Notes: generated by a model not told the origin, from the sequence alone. DNA of 64,000 bases from Mycobacterium asiaticum (GCF_001673635.1 NZ_LZMH01000051.1:1-64000), one strand, 5' to 3'; counted from the stretch's first letter, positions 32,917-42,582 are shown. Numbers and translations: made by a program.

Positions 32917-33828
32917 TCAACGCCGCCCTTCTGCCACGTTCGGCTCCACCTTGCGGGATCTGCGCACGGCATTGCGGACCATCACTCGCGAACGCACCGC
33001 GAGTGATCCCCGCAGTGTCCAGCGCAGCGGAGCCCGCCACCATCCCGAGTGCCGATCCGCCAAGAAGATATAGGTACTGCGGTGATGGGCCGCCAGATGC
33101 CGGGCCGGATCGCTGCCGGTCGAGTGGCCTTTGTGGTGCAGCACCTCGGCCGTGGGCACGTAGACCGACAGCCAACCCGCCTTGCCGAGCCGGTCGCCCA
33201 GGTCGACGTCTTCCATGTACATGAAGTAGCGCTCGTCGAAGCCGCCGATCTGCTCGAACGCCGACCGGCGAACCAACAGGCACGACCCGGACAGCCAGCC
33301 CACCGGCCGTTCACTGGGTTCCAGGTGCTCCTGGCGGTAGGCCCTGGTCCATCGATTGCGCGGCCAGACCGGTCCGAGCACCGCGTGCATGCCGCCGCGG
33401 ATCAGGCTGGGCAGGTGCCGGGCCGACGGGTAAACCGACCCGTCGGGGTCGCGGATCAGCGGGCCCAGCGCGCCCGCGCGCGGCCACCTGCTGGCGGCGT
33501 CCAACAAGGCGTCGATGCTGCCCGGGCCCCACTGCACATCCGGGTTGGCCACGATGACCCACTCGTCGACATAGGGCTCGTCCTGCTGATCGAGCACGGC
33601 GACGGTGCGGTTGACCGCGGTGCCATAGCCCAGGTTGGCACCGGTGGGCAGCAGCCGCACATTGGGGTAGCGCTCGACGGCCGCCTCCGGTGTGCCGTCC
33701 GTGGAGCCGTTATCGGCCAGCAGCACGTGCACCGGCCGTTCGGTGGCCAGCGACAAAGACGCCAGAAACCGCTCCAAGTGCGGTCCCGGCGAGTAGGTCA
33801 CGGCCACGACCGGCAGAACGTCAGTCAC
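32917..33828 (-). CDS. wbbL1: dTDP-Rha:GlcNAc-PP-decaprenol alpha-3-L-rhamnosyltransferase WbbL1
   Basis: GT2 glycosyltransferase that adds the rhamnose of the arabinogalactan-peptidoglycan linker unit at the inner face of the membrane; essential in mycobacteria. GT-A features: ADNGSTDGT at residues 38-46, NPDVQWGPG (DxD region), WLSGSCLLVRRSAFEQIGG, and FMYMEDVDLGDR. 303 aa. The GTG start overlaps the rmlD stop by 8 nt. Confidence 0.95.
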   Translation of the reverse strand: MTDVLPVVAVTYSPGPHLERFLASLSLATERPVHVLLADNGSTDGTPEAAVERYPNVRLLPTGANLGYGTAVNRTVAVLDQQDEPYVDEWVIVANPDVQWGPGSIDALLDAASRWPRAGALGPLIRDPDGSVYPSARHLPSLIRGGMHAVLGPVWPRNRWTRAYRQEHLEPSERPVGWLSGSCLLVRRSAFEQIGGFDERYFMYMEDVDLGDRLGKAGWLSVYVPTAEVLHHKGHSTGSDPARHLAAHHRSTYIFLADRHSGWWRAPLRWTLRGSLAVRSRVMVRNAVRRSRKVEPNVAEGRR

Positions 33829-34714
33829 GCATAGAGGGTAACGGTCGATTCGAAGCCGTCGTCAGTGCCGCGACCAGCGCACTGCGCCACGGCCGCAACG
33901 GCGTCAGGCCCGCCGCGGCCCATTCCAGGCCGGACAACGCGGAGTACGGCGGGCGCACCGCCGGCCGCGGAAACTCGTCGCTGGTGCACGGCTGCACGCG
34001 GTGCGGGTCGGCGCCGCTTTCTTCGAACACCGCGCGGGCCTGCTCAAACCGCGAGACCACGCCCTCGTTGGCGGCGTGCAGCAGGCGCCCGCGCAGCTCG
34101 CTGTCGGCCAGCTCCAGCAGCGCGACGGCCAGGTCGTCGGCGTAGGTCGGCGAGCCGACCTGGTCGTCGACCACCTTGATCGGGCCGTCACCGCCGGCCA
34201 GCCGCTGCATCACGGCGACAAAGTCGCTCCTGTCCGGCCCGCCGGTGTAGACCCAGGCGGTACGCACCACCACGGCCTCCGGGAACGCCCCGAACACAGC
34301 CTGTTCACCGGCCAGCTTGCTGCGCGCGTAGACGCTCTGCGGACCGGTCGGGTCGCCGGGCTCATACGGGCGGGGCCGGGCACCGCCGAAGTCACCGTCA
34401 AAGACAAAGTCGGTCGAGATGTGGATCAGCCGCGCACCGACGGCCGCGCAGGTGCGGGCCAGAATATCCGGGCCGGTGGCGTTGACGGCGTAGGCGCCGG
34501 CCTCGTCACTTTCGGCACCGTCGACGTTGGTGTAGGCCGCGCAATTGATCACCACGTCGCCGCTCTGGATGTGGCTCGCCGCCGCGTCGGGGTCGGTGAT
34601 GTCCCATTCCGACGACGTTTTGGCCAGCACTTCCCGGCCCGCACGCTGGGCGCGCGCCGTCACCAGGGTGCCCAGCTGCCCACCGGCGCCGGTGACCACA
34701 AGCCGTCCTGACAT
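33821..34714 (-). CDS. rmlD: dTDP-4-dehydrorhamnose reductase
   Basis: Last step of dTDP-L-rhamnose synthesis, supplying WbbL1 encoded next to it. SDR fold with TGAGGQLG at residues 8-15, the catalytic YARSK, and ISTDFVFDG. The ATG at 34712-34714 gives 297 aa; the frame upstream is not conserved. First gene of rmlD-wbbL1-manB, and divergent from lcp1, so rhamnose-linker synthesis and ligation sit back to back across 64 bp. Confidence 0.95.
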   Translation of the reverse strand: MSGRLVVTGAGGQLGTLVTARAQRAGREVLAKTSSEWDITDPDAAASHIQSGDVVINCAAYTNVDGAESDEAGAYAVNATGPDILARTCAAVGARLIHISTDFVFDGDFGGARPRPYEPGDPTGPQSVYARSKLAGEQAVFGAFPEAVVVRTAWVYTGGPDRSDFVAVMQRLAGGDGPIKVVDDQVGSPTYADDLAVALLELADSELRGRLLHAANEGVVSRFEQARAVFEESGADPHRVQPCTSDEFPRPAVRPPYSALSGLEWAAAGLTPLRPWRSALVAALTTASNRPLPSMRD

Positions 34715-34778
34715 GTCATCGAGTCTGGCACGCCGAGCCGAGCTACCCGGAAAGCGGCTGTTGCACAAGTAGCCTACA

Positions 34779-36269
34779 GTGATGCCTGCGCAAAGTGTGG
34801 CTCGTGTTGCTTATGTGGTTCGCCTGCTCTCCGGGGCGCTGGCGATCGCTGTCGTACTCGGCACGGGGGTGGCCTGGAGCAACGTGCGGTCGTTCGAAGA
34901 CGGCATTTTCCACATGTCCGCGCCCTCGCTGGGGCACGGCGGCGACGACGGCGCGATCGACATCCTGCTGGTCGGCCTGGACAGCCGGACGGACGCGCAC
35001 GGCAACCCACTGTCGGCCGAGGAATTGGCGTCGTTGCGGGCCGGCGATGAAGAAGCCACCAACACCGACACCATCATCTTGATCCGCATCCCGAACAACG
35101 GGAAGTCAGCCACCGCAATCTCCATCCCGCGCGACTCCTATGTTCAGGCACCCAATCTGGGCAAGACCAAGATCAACGGCGTCTACGGCCAGACGCGCGA
35201 GACCAAGCGGGTCAACCTGGTGCAGGCGGGCGCATCGGCGACCGAAGCCGCCGCGGCGGGCACCGAAGCCGGGCGCGAGGCCCTGATCAAGACGGTCGCC
35301 GACCTCACCGGCGTCACCGTAGACCACTACGCCGAGATCGGCCTGCTCGGCTTCGCGCTGATCGCCGATGCACTCGGCGGCGTCGAGGTATGCCTCAAAG
35401 ATGCTGTCTACGAGCCGCTTTCGGGTGCCGACTTCCCCGGCGGCCGGCAGCGACTCAACGGGCCGCAGGCCCTGAGCTTCGTCCGTCAGCGGCACGAGCT
35501 GCCGCGCGGCGACCTGGACCGGGTGGTGCGTCAGCAGGCGGTAATGGCTTCGCTTGCTCACCGGGTCATCTCCGGCAAGACGCTGTCCAGCCCCGCCACG
35601 ATGAAGCGACTGGAACAGGCCGTGCAGCGGTCGGTGGTGCTGTCCTCGGGCTGGGACATCATGGATTTCGTCCAGCAGGTGTCCAAGCTGACCGGCGGCA
35701 ACGTCGCGTTCGCGACCATCCCGGTGCTCGACGGCGCCGGTTGGAGCGACGACGGAATGCAGAGCGTGGTGCGGGTGGACCCGCATCAGGTCCAGGACTG
35801 GGTCGCCGGCCTGCTGCACGAACAGGACGAAGGCAAGACCGAGGAGCTGGCCTACACGCCGGCCAAGACCACCGCCAACGTCGTCAACGACACCGACATC
35901 AACGGGCTGGCCTCGGCGGTCTCGGACGTGTTGAGCTCCAAAGGCTTCACTCCCGGCACCGTCGGCAACAACGACGGCGGGCACGTCAAGAACAGCCAGG
36001 TGCGCGCCGCCAAGACCGACGACCTGGGGGCCCAGCAGGTCGCCAAGCAACTCGGCGGCCTGCCCATCGTCGCCGACGCGTCGCTCCCGCCCGGCACGGT
36101 CCGGGTGGTGCTGGCCAGCGATTACACCGGCCCGGGCTCGGGACTGGACGGCGGGACCATCACCCAGCAGGCCCGCGTCACCAATGCCGGCTCGCCGAAT
36201 GGCAGCACCGTCCCGGCTCCGTCGCCGATCCTCACCGCGGGCTCAGAGAATCCCGAGTGCATAAACTGA
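34779..36269 (+). CDS. lcp1: LytR-CpsA-Psr ligase Lcp1
   Basis: Membrane-anchored phosphotransferase that attaches arabinogalactan to the C6 of muramic acid in peptidoglycan (Lcp1/Rv3267 in M. tuberculosis). A TM helix lies at about residues 11-33; the LCP domain (about 60-290) carries DSRTD, ATNTDTIILIRI, SIPRDSYV, GVTVDHYAEI and the arginine-rich RQRHELPRGDLDRVVRQQ that binds pyrophosphate. A LytR C-terminal domain follows (about 370-460; VVNDTDINGLASAVSDVL). The frame opens at GTG 34779 with ATG next. 496 aa. Confidence 0.96.
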   Translation: MMPAQSVARVAYVVRLLSGALAIAVVLGTGVAWSNVRSFEDGIFHMSAPSLGHGGDDGAIDILLVGLDSRTDAHGNPLSAEELASLRAGDEEATNTDTIILIRIPNNGKSATAISIPRDSYVQAPNLGKTKINGVYGQTRETKRVNLVQAGASATEAAAAGTEAGREALIKTVADLTGVTVDHYAEIGLLGFALIADALGGVEVCLKDAVYEPLSGADFPGGRQRLNGPQALSFVRQRHELPRGDLDRVVRQQAVMASLAHRVISGKTLSSPATMKRLEQAVQRSVVLSSGWDIMDFVQQVSKLTGGNVAFATIPVLDGAGWSDDGMQSVVRVDPHQVQDWVAGLLHEQDEGKTEELAYTPAKTTANVVNDTDINGLASAVSDVLSSKGFTPGTVGNNDGGHVKNSQVRAAKTDDLGAQQVAKQLGGLPIVADASLPPGTVRVVLASDYTGPGSGLDGGTITQQARVTNAGSPNGSTVPAPSPILTAGSENPECIN

Positions 36270-36276
36270 CCACTCA

Positions 36277-36993
36277 GTGCAACCACTGAACACGCTCAGC
36301 GGCGGGATCCTGGACCCGATGCTGCGCGCCGACCCGGTCGGCCCGCGCATCACCTACTACGACGACGCCACCGGCGAGCGCATCGAACTCTCGGCGGTGA
36401 CGCTGGCCAATTGGGCGGCCAAAACCGCCAACCTGCTGCGTGACGAGATGGGTGCCGGCCCGACCAGCCGGATTGCGGTCCTGCTGCCCGCGCATTGGCA
36501 GACGGCGGCGGTGCTGTTCGGCGTGTGGTGGATCGGCGCCGAGGCGGTGCTGGACGGGCCCGCCGACCTCGCGTTGTGCACCCTGGACCGCCTCGACGAA
36601 GCAGACGACGCCGTGGCCGGAGGTGAGGTCGCGGTGCTCTCGCTGGATCCGTTCGGGCGGCCGGTCGCCGACCTGCCGGTCGGCGTCACCGACTACGCAA
36701 CGGCCGTGCGGGTGCACGGCGACCAGATCGTTCCCGAGCCGCAGCCTGGTCCGGCGCTGGCCGGCCAATCACCGGCTCAATTGCTGACCGCCTGTGCGCA
36801 ATCCGCCGCGAAGCAGGGCCTGACCTCGTCCGACCGGGTGCTGTCCACCGCAACCTGGGAGCGCCCCGAGCAGCTGGTGGACGGGCTGCTGGCGATCCTG
36901 TCGGTCGGCGGATCGCTGGTCCAGGTGGCCAATCCCGACGCCGCGGCCCTGCCCCGGCGTATCGAGATGGAAAAGGTCACGCGGGTGCTCTGA
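36277..36993 (+). CDS. TIGR03089-type conserved protein (Rv3268), AMP-binding-like
   Basis: 238-aa actinobacterial protein of unknown function. It resembles only the N-terminal part of AMP-forming acyl-CoA ligases (ELSAVTLANWAAKTANLLRDEMGAGP, IAVLLPAHWQTAAVLFGVWWIGAEAV); the ATP-binding P-loop TSGTTG-type motif and the C-terminal lid are absent, so it is not a functional ligase by itself. It starts at GTG 36277, 7 bp after lcp1 and on the same strand; this pairing is conserved in mycobacteria and suggests a role tied to Lcp1. Confidence 0.82.
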   Translation: MQPLNTLSGGILDPMLRADPVGPRITYYDDATGERIELSAVTLANWAAKTANLLRDEMGAGPTSRIAVLLPAHWQTAAVLFGVWWIGAEAVLDGPADLALCTLDRLDEADDAVAGGEVAVLSLDPFGRPVADLPVGVTDYATAVRVHGDQIVPEPQPGPALAGQSPAQLLTACAQSAAKQGLTSSDRVLSTATWERPEQLVDGLLAILSVGGSLVQVANPDAAALPRRIEMEKVTRVL

Positions 36994-37021
36994 CCGGCCA
37001 CAATTCCCCTCGTCGGCCAAC

Positions 37022-37050
37022 ACATATTGATATCGCTATATTTCGATGTT
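37022..37050 (+). promoter_or_regulatory. A+T-rich promoter/operator candidate before pacL1
   Basis: A 29-bp A+T-rich patch (ACATATTGATATCGCTATAT then TTCGATGTT) in a GC-rich background, 42-70 bp before the pacL1 ATG. TATATT is a possible -10, and the central GATATC with flanking ATAT blocks is roughly symmetric, as in ArsR/SmtB-type metal operators. The assignment is tentative. Confidence 0.35.
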
Positions 37051-37091
37051 AGCTTCGGAAGCACGACACATCACAGAGGAAGGTTTGTGCA

Positions 37092-37373
37092 ATGGCGGTG
37101 CAAGTGCTCTTGGCGAAGGCAGCTTCGACGGTGATCACCGGTTTGGCTGGGGTGACCGCCTACGAAGTGCTGAAGAAAGCCGCCAAGAAGGCGCCACTGC
37201 ACGAGACGGCGGTCAAGAGCGCCGAGCTGGGCCTGCGCGGCACCCGCAAGGCCGAGGTGGCCGCGGAATCCGCCCGCTTGAAGATCGCCGACGTGATGGC
37301 CGAAGCGCGTGAACGGATCGGTGAGGAGGCACCCACCCCGGCCGTCGGTGACGTCCACGATCACGATCACTGA
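37092..37373 (+). CDS. pacL1: P1B-ATPase accessory protein PacL1 (DUF1490, Rv3269)
   Basis: Small membrane protein that scaffolds and metallochaperones the zinc efflux pump CtpC. The 93-aa sequence has a hydrophobic glycine-containing N-terminus (about residues 4-25, TVITGLAGVTAYEVLK), an amphipathic Lys/Ala helix, and a C-terminal metal-binding tail DVHDHDH. It matches H37Rv Rv3269 in length. A strong GAGGAAGG ribosome site precedes the ATG. It ends 3 bp before ctpC. Confidence 0.93.
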   Translation: MAVQVLLAKAASTVITGLAGVTAYEVLKKAAKKAPLHETAVKSAELGLRGTRKAEVAAESARLKIADVMAEARERIGEEAPTPAVGDVHDHDH

Positions 37374-37376
37374 GCC

Positions 37377-39548
37377 ATGGCCCTCGCGCTGGTTCCTGAC
37401 CTCGAAACGACGGACCCTGCCCTCGAGGTGATTTCGGACGCCGCCGGCCGGATGCGGGTGCGCGTCGACTGGGTTCGCACGGACTCGCGACGCGCGGTCG
37501 CCGTCGAGGAGGCGGTCGCCAAACAGAACGGCGTGCGCGTCGTGCACGCCTACCCGCGCACCGGTTCGGTGGTGGTCTGGTATTCCCCGCGCCGCTGCGA
37601 CCGCGAGGCGGTGCTGGCGGCGATCAGCGACGCCGCTCACGTTGCCGCCGAACTGATCCCCGCCCGCGACCCGCATTCCTCGGAGATCCGCAACAGCGAC
37701 GTGTTGCGGATGGTGATCGGCGGCGCCGCGCTGGTGCTGCTCGGCGTGCGCCGCTACGTATTCGCCCGCCCACCCCTGCTGGGCCCGAGTGGCCGGGTGG
37801 TTGCCACCGGCGTCACCATCTTTACCGGCTACCCGTTCCTGCGCGGTGCGTTGCGCTCGGTCGGGTCGGGCAAGCTGGGCACCGACGCGCTGGTGTCTGC
37901 GGCGACGGTGGCCAGCCTGATCCTGCGCGAGAACGTCGTCGCGCTCACCGTGCTGTGGCTGCTCAATATCGGTGAGTACCTGCAGGATCTGACGCTGCGC
38001 CGCACCCGGCGGGCCATCTCGGAGCTGCTGCGCGGCAACCAGGACACGGCGTGGATTCGCCTGACCGACGGCACCGAGGTGCAGGTCCCCATCGACTCCG
38101 TACAGATCGGCGACCAGGTGGTGGTGCACGACCACGTCGCGATCCCGGTCGACGGCGAGGTGGTCGACGGCGAGGCGGTGGTCAACCAATCCGCGATCAC
38201 CGGCGAGAACCTGCCGGTCAGCGTCACCACCGGGACACATGTGCACGCCGGTTCGGTGGTGGTGCGCGGACGGCTGGTGGTGCGCGCCGAGGCAGTCGGC
38301 AACGAGACCGCCATCGGCCGGATAATCTCCAGAGTTGAAGAGGCGCAACATGATCGGGCCCCGATCCAGACCGTTGGGGAGAACTTCTCGCGCCGCTTCG
38401 TGCCGACCTCGTTCATCGTCTCGGCCGTCACGTTGCTGATCACCGGCGACGTCCGGCGCGCGATGACGATGCTGCTGATTGCCTGCCCGTGCGCGGTCGG
38501 GCTGTCCACTCCGACAGCCATCAGCGCCGCGATCGGCAACGGCGCCCGCCGCGGGATCCTGATCAAGGGCGGATCCCACCTCGAGCAGGCCGGCCGGGTG
38601 GACGCGATCGTGTTCGACAAGACCGGGACGTTGACGGTCGGACGCCCGGTGGTCACCAATATCGTGTCGCTGCACAAGGATTGGGAGCCCGAGCAGGTGC
38701 TGGCTTACGCCGCGAGCTCGGAGATCCACTCCCGGCACCCGCTGGCCGAGGCGGTCATCCGCTCGACCGAGGAGCGCCACATCAGCATCCCGCCGCACGA
38801 GGAGTGCGAGGTGCTGGTGGGGCTGGGCATGCGCACCTGGGCCGACGGCCGCACCCTGCTGCTGGGCAGTCCAGGACTGCTGCGCGCGGAGGACGTCAGA
38901 GTTTCCAAGAAAGCATCGGAGTGGGTCGCCAAGCTGCGCGCCCAGGCCGAGACCCCGCTGCTGCTGGCCGTGGACGGCAAGCTGGTGGGCCTGATCAGCC
39001 TGCGCGACGAGGTGCGTCCCGAAGCGGCCGAGGTGCTGAACCGGTTGCGCGCCAACGGCGTTCGCCGCATCGTCATGCTGACTGGGGATCATCCCGATAT
39101 CGCCCAGGTGGTCGCCGGCGAGCTGGGCATCGACGAATGGCGCGCCGAGGTAATGCCCGAGGACAAGCTTGAGGTGGTGCGCGGGCTGCAGGAGGAGGGC
39201 TACGTCGTCGGGATGGTGGGCGACGGCATCAACGACGCGCCGGCGCTGGCGGCCGCCGACATCGGCATCGCGATGGGTCTGGCCGGTACCGATGTTGCCG
39301 TCGAAACCGCCGACGTCGCGCTGGCCAACGACAATCTGTACCGCCTGCTCGACGTGCGCGACCTTGGTTCCCGCGCGGTGGACGTCATCCGGCAGAACTA
39401 CGGCATGTCAATTGCGGTGAACGCCGCCGGGCTGCTCATCGGTGCGGGCGGCGCGCTGTCACCGGTGCTGGCCGCGATCCTGCACAACGCGTCGTCGGTG
39501 GCCGTGGTGGCCAACAGCTCGCGGCTGATCCGCTACCGGCTGGACTGA
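37377..39548 (+). CDS. ctpC: P1B-type zinc-efflux ATPase CtpC
   Basis: Heavy-metal pump that protects mycobacteria from zinc poisoning in phagosomes; a manganese role has also been reported. An N-terminal HMA-like fold lacking the CxxC metal motif (about residues 15-85) precedes the membrane domain; CPC is C370-P371-C372, the phosphorylation site D414 lies in DKTGTLT, the hinge is MVGDGINDAPALA, and the nucleotide-binding HP motif is SRHPLAEAV. 723 aa. Cotranscribed with pacL1; converges on a PPE gene with 9 bp between stops. Confidence 0.96.
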   Translation: MALALVPDLETTDPALEVISDAAGRMRVRVDWVRTDSRRAVAVEEAVAKQNGVRVVHAYPRTGSVVVWYSPRRCDREAVLAAISDAAHVAAELIPARDPHSSEIRNSDVLRMVIGGAALVLLGVRRYVFARPPLLGPSGRVVATGVTIFTGYPFLRGALRSVGSGKLGTDALVSAATVASLILRENVVALTVLWLLNIGEYLQDLTLRRTRRAISELLRGNQDTAWIRLTDGTEVQVPIDSVQIGDQVVVHDHVAIPVDGEVVDGEAVVNQSAITGENLPVSVTTGTHVHAGSVVVRGRLVVRAEAVGNETAIGRIISRVEEAQHDRAPIQTVGENFSRRFVPTSFIVSAVTLLITGDVRRAMTMLLIACPCAVGLSTPTAISAAIGNGARRGILIKGGSHLEQAGRVDAIVFDKTGTLTVGRPVVTNIVSLHKDWEPEQVLAYAASSEIHSRHPLAEAVIRSTEERHISIPPHEECEVLVGLGMRTWADGRTLLLGSPGLLRAEDVRVSKKASEWVAKLRAQAETPLLLAVDGKLVGLISLRDEVRPEAAEVLNRLRANGVRRIVMLTGDHPDIAQVVAGELGIDEWRAEVMPEDKLEVVRGLQEEGYVVGMVGDGINDAPALAAADIGIAMGLAGTDVAVETADVALANDNLYRLLDVRDLGSRAVDVIRQNYGMSIAVNAAGLLIGAGGALSPVLAAILHNASSVAVVANSSRLIRYRLD

Positions 39549-39557
39549 GCTACTGGC

Positions 39558-40910
39558 CTACTGGCCGAACGAGATCTCGAGCAGCATTTTTTTCTGCTCG
39601 GCGTAGTCATGTTCGCTCAGCAGGCCGGCGGCACGCTGTTCGGCGATGTCGCGGATCGCGGCGGCGACGCCGGTCATGACCGTCCGCGGGGCGGGCACGA
39701 CGTCGACGTCATCGTCCGGTGCGTCCTCGGTGCGACCGGTGAGCCACGCCGGCTTGGCGTTCCCCTCGCCGTTCGCGGCAGCCGGCGGGCCGGCCATCGC
39801 CTGGCCGGCCATAGCGCCTGTTCCCATCTGGTTCAGCGTGCTTGCCGCGCCTACTTCGGCTGCCGGTCCCGCTGCCGCGTTCGTGCCCGACAATGGTGTG
39901 GTCAGTGCGGTCGGGCGGATTTCTATTGCGCCATCAGCGATTTGGGTCCAACTCGGCGGCACTGTCAGTGTTCCGATCGTGTTCGCCCCGCCGAATGCTG
40001 CTGTCATCGTCGGCGCCGGAAGCCCGCCAGGCGGTAAGCCCAGAAGGGGCGCCACAAATGGCTCGACGGGTGCCGGTTCGGTACTTGGCCAGGGCTCTAC
40101 CCCGTTCATGGCGCTGATCTTGCGATCGTCATCGGCACCCGACGCAGTGGTGAAAGCGGCGAGCGGAAAATCCCCGAAATTGGCAACGACCTCTGCCGGT
40201 ATGAGCCCGAAAGTAGCCGCGATGTCGGTCGGTGCAACGATGAATAATGCGGCCAGACTGGCCAGCAGTTCGAGGTCGACCAACTCGGCCTGGGCCGGTA
40301 ACGCCATTGCGGATAACGCTTGCGGCACAACCGATATGGCATCTTGCGCAGTGCCGGCGACGGCTTGGCCGGCCGTCGCGGCCGGGTCGGTGTTCGGGTC
40401 CGGCGAGGAAAACGGAGTCAGCACGGCCGCGGCAGCCGACGAAGCTGCGTAGTTGTACATCGCCAGGCTGTCCTGCCCCCACATCTCGGCGTAAAGCGCC
40501 TCGGTGGCCGCGATTGCCGGTGTGTTCTGTCCCAGAAAATTAGTCGCCACCAGCGCTGCCAGCAGGCTGCGGTTGGCGGCGATCTCCGGTGGCGGCACCG
40601 TGGCTGCGAACGCCGCCTCGTAAGCGGCAACCGCCGTCCATGCTTGGGCGGCGGTCTGCTCAGCTTGTGCAGCGGTAGCACTCAGCCATTCCACATAGGA
40701 CTCGGCCGCTGCGCTCATCGCCGCGGACGACGGACCCGTCCAAGCCCCTTCGGTGAGTTCGGACACCGCCGACTGATATCCCGAGATCGCTGTATACATC
40801 TCGTCGGCCAAGCTGTCCCAGGCCTGCGCAGCGGCCAGCAGCGGCCCCGGTCCCGGTCCGGTGTACATCCGGCCGGAGTTGATCTCCGGCGGATAGATCC
40901 CGAAATCCAC
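39558..40910 (-). CDS. PPE family protein with C-terminal SHOCT-like segment (downstream member)
   Basis: 450-aa PPE protein. The conserved PPE domain covers residues 1 to about 180, starting [16 protein letters not shown] with a GTG start (40908-40910) and the WxG turn EGAWTGPSS. The middle is Ala/Pro-rich, with the PPE-SVP-type motif [15 protein letters not shown] near residue 315. The last 40 residues ([31 protein letters not shown]) match a SHOCT consensus, which is unusual for a PPE protein. It lies 48 bp after the second PPE gene on the same strand, so the two are probably cotranscribed. Export by ESX-5 is inferred from the family. Confidence 0.9.
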   Translation of the reverse strand: MDFGIYPPEINSGRMYTGPGPGPLLAAAQAWDSLADEMYTAISGYQSAVSELTEGAWTGPSSAAMSAAAESYVEWLSATAAQAEQTAAQAWTAVAAYEAAFAATVPPPEIAANRSLLAALVATNFLGQNTPAIAATEALYAEMWGQDSLAMYNYAASSAAAAVLTPFSSPDPNTDPAATAGQAVAGTAQDAISVVPQALSAMALPAQAELVDLELLASLAALFIVAPTDIAATFGLIPAEVVANFGDFPLAAFTTASGADDDRKISAMNGVEPWPSTEPAPVEPFVAPLLGLPPGGLPAPTMTAAFGGANTIGTLTVPPSWTQIADGAIEIRPTALTTPLSGTNAAAGPAAEVGAASTLNQMGTGAMAGQAMAGPPAAANGEGNAKPAWLTGRTEDAPDDDVDVVPAPRTVMTGVAAAIRDIAEQRAAGLLSEHDYAEQKKMLLEISFGQ

Positions 40911-40958
40911 TGCTGCGCATACCTTTTCTTGCTAGCCGCTGCTGTTGTCAGACGGAGT

Positions 40959-42374
40959 TCAGCGACCGAGCAGGCGGTTCTTCTGCTCGGTGTATTCCTC
41001 GTCTGTCAAAATCCCCTCGTCACGGAGCTTGGCGAATTCGCGCAACTCGGCCGCGACCCCGGTGACCACAGCCCGAGGCTTGTCGGGCTTGTCGCTGGGC
41101 GCCTCGCCGTCTTCGCCAACCTTTGCCTTGCCACTGGCGGCCGCGGCAGTTCTGGCGCGAGCGGGGCCCCCCGCTTTCTTAGCCGCCTTGCCCCCGCCCG
41201 TACCCACGATCCCGCCCATGGCCCGACCGGCCAGGCCCGCAAGTGCCATCTGGCTCAGCGTGCCCGAGCTGATTTCCGCCGCCGGCGCGGCGGCGGCCTT
41301 CGCCGCGGTTTCACTCAACGCCGGCAGCGTGTACGAGACGGGGCGCACCGCCGGGGTGGCGACGGTCCACGTCGGTGGCACGGATAGAGCCCCGACGGTG
41401 TTCGCCTCACCCAGGCCGGCCGACAGCCTCGGCGGTGGCACCGTCCCCTCCGGCAGGTTGAGCAGCGGCGCCGGGAACGGCTTGACCGGCACCGACCCCG
41501 TGCCCGGAAAGGGCTCCTCGCCGTTCCAGCCGCTGAGGATCTCGTCGGTGTGCAGACCCACCAGGGTGCCGTAGATGGCCACCGGAAAGGCGGTCAACCC
41601 GACCACGTTGGAAGGTATGCCGACACCAAGGGCGGCGATACCCGCTGTCACGCCGAACGTCAGGGTGGCCAGGTCGGCCAGCAGGCCCAACCACTCCAAT
41701 TCCTCGAGCGGAAGTGTTGCCGCCGGGGCCGCGGCCGAACTCTGCAGCAGATTGGGCACCGCGGAGAACGCCTGCTGGACGGTGCTCTGCGCGACGCCGC
41801 CGATGCCGGCTTCACCGACGGCGGCTGCTTGTTCTGCTAAGCCGCCTGGGTCAGTGGTCAACGGGGGTTGGATGAACGGCGCCAGGGCCGTCGCTGAGGC
41901 TGACGAAGCCGCGTAGCCGTACATCGCCGCCGCGTCCTGGGCCCACATCTCCGCGTACTGCGCTTCGGTGGCCGCGATCGCCTGGGTGTTGATTCCGAAA
42001 ACATTGGTCGCGATCAGGGTCATCAGCTGACTGCGGTTGGCCGCAACCATCGGCGGCGGAACCGTCGCCGAAAACGCGGTTTGGTAGGCAGCGGCGGCGG
42101 CCTTGGCCTGAGCGGAAGTTTCTTCGGCCTGTGCGGCGGTGGCTCGCAACCACACCGCATACGAGGCGGCCGCAGCGCTCATCGACGCCGACGACGGGCC
42201 CAACCAGGGACCCGCGGTCAATGCCGATACCGCCGCTTGGTAGGAACTGGCCGCCGACTGCAGTCCCGCGGCGAGCGCAGCCCACGCCTCGGCCGCGGCC
42301 AGTAACGGTCCTGACCCGGCACCGGCAAACATGCGGGCCGAGTTGACCTCTGGCGGATAGCTCCCGAAATCCAT
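40959..42374 (-). CDS. PPE family protein with C-terminal SHOCT-like segment (upstream member)
   Basis: 471-aa paralogue of the gene just downstream. PPE domain at residues 1 to about 180 (MDFGSYPPEVNSARMF, TAGPWLGPSS), SVP-type motif GEANTVGALSVPPTW, a Lys/Ala-rich hinge, and a C-terminal SHOCT-like end (GVAAELREFAKLRDEGILTDEEYTEQKNRLL). The ATG at 42372-42374 has GAGGAG at a good distance; the frame upstream is noncoding. The two proteins align through the whole PPE domain, indicating tandem duplication followed by divergence of the middle. I recall no PPE genes between ctpC and Rv3271c in H37Rv. Confidence 0.9.
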   Translation of the reverse strand: MDFGSYPPEVNSARMFAGAGSGPLLAAAEAWAALAAGLQSAASSYQAAVSALTAGPWLGPSSASMSAAAASYAVWLRATAAQAEETSAQAKAAAAAYQTAFSATVPPPMVAANRSQLMTLIATNVFGINTQAIAATEAQYAEMWAQDAAAMYGYAASSASATALAPFIQPPLTTDPGGLAEQAAAVGEAGIGGVAQSTVQQAFSAVPNLLQSSAAAPAATLPLEELEWLGLLADLATLTFGVTAGIAALGVGIPSNVVGLTAFPVAIYGTLVGLHTDEILSGWNGEEPFPGTGSVPVKPFPAPLLNLPEGTVPPPRLSAGLGEANTVGALSVPPTWTVATPAVRPVSYTLPALSETAAKAAAAPAAEISSGTLSQMALAGLAGRAMGGIVGTGGGKAAKKAGGPARARTAAAASGKAKVGEDGEAPSDKPDKPRAVVTGVAAELREFAKLRDEGILTDEEYTEQKNRLLGR

Positions 42375-42514
42375 GGCTGCGTTGCTCCTCGAGATACCTT
42401 GGCCGGAACGAAACCATCGTGCCCCCACTCGTGGTGCTGCGACCCGACGACCACGTACCGAAGTGCCCACGGTACATCGCCCTGGCAAATCGCGCCTGCT
42501 ATAGCCGCTCGTGC

Positions 42515-42571
42515 TGACTCTGCGTCCGGGGCAAAGAAGTGCGGGTGGCTGACGCCCTCAGCGCAGAGTCA
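42515..42571. terminator. Hairpin after the CDF-like gene
   Basis: TGACTCTGCG at 42515-42524 is repeated inverted at 42562-42571 with a 37-nt loop, beginning 12 bp beyond the CDF-like stop codon. It is a candidate terminator separating that gene from the PPE pair. The long loop makes the call moderate. Confidence 0.4.
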
Positions 42572-42582
42572 CGGCCTTAGCT

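Noticed and set aside
37071..39092. 673-aa open frame opposite pacL1 and ctpC
   Set aside because: Shadow of the well-supported ATPase gene; His/Gln/Arg-rich with no ribosome site.
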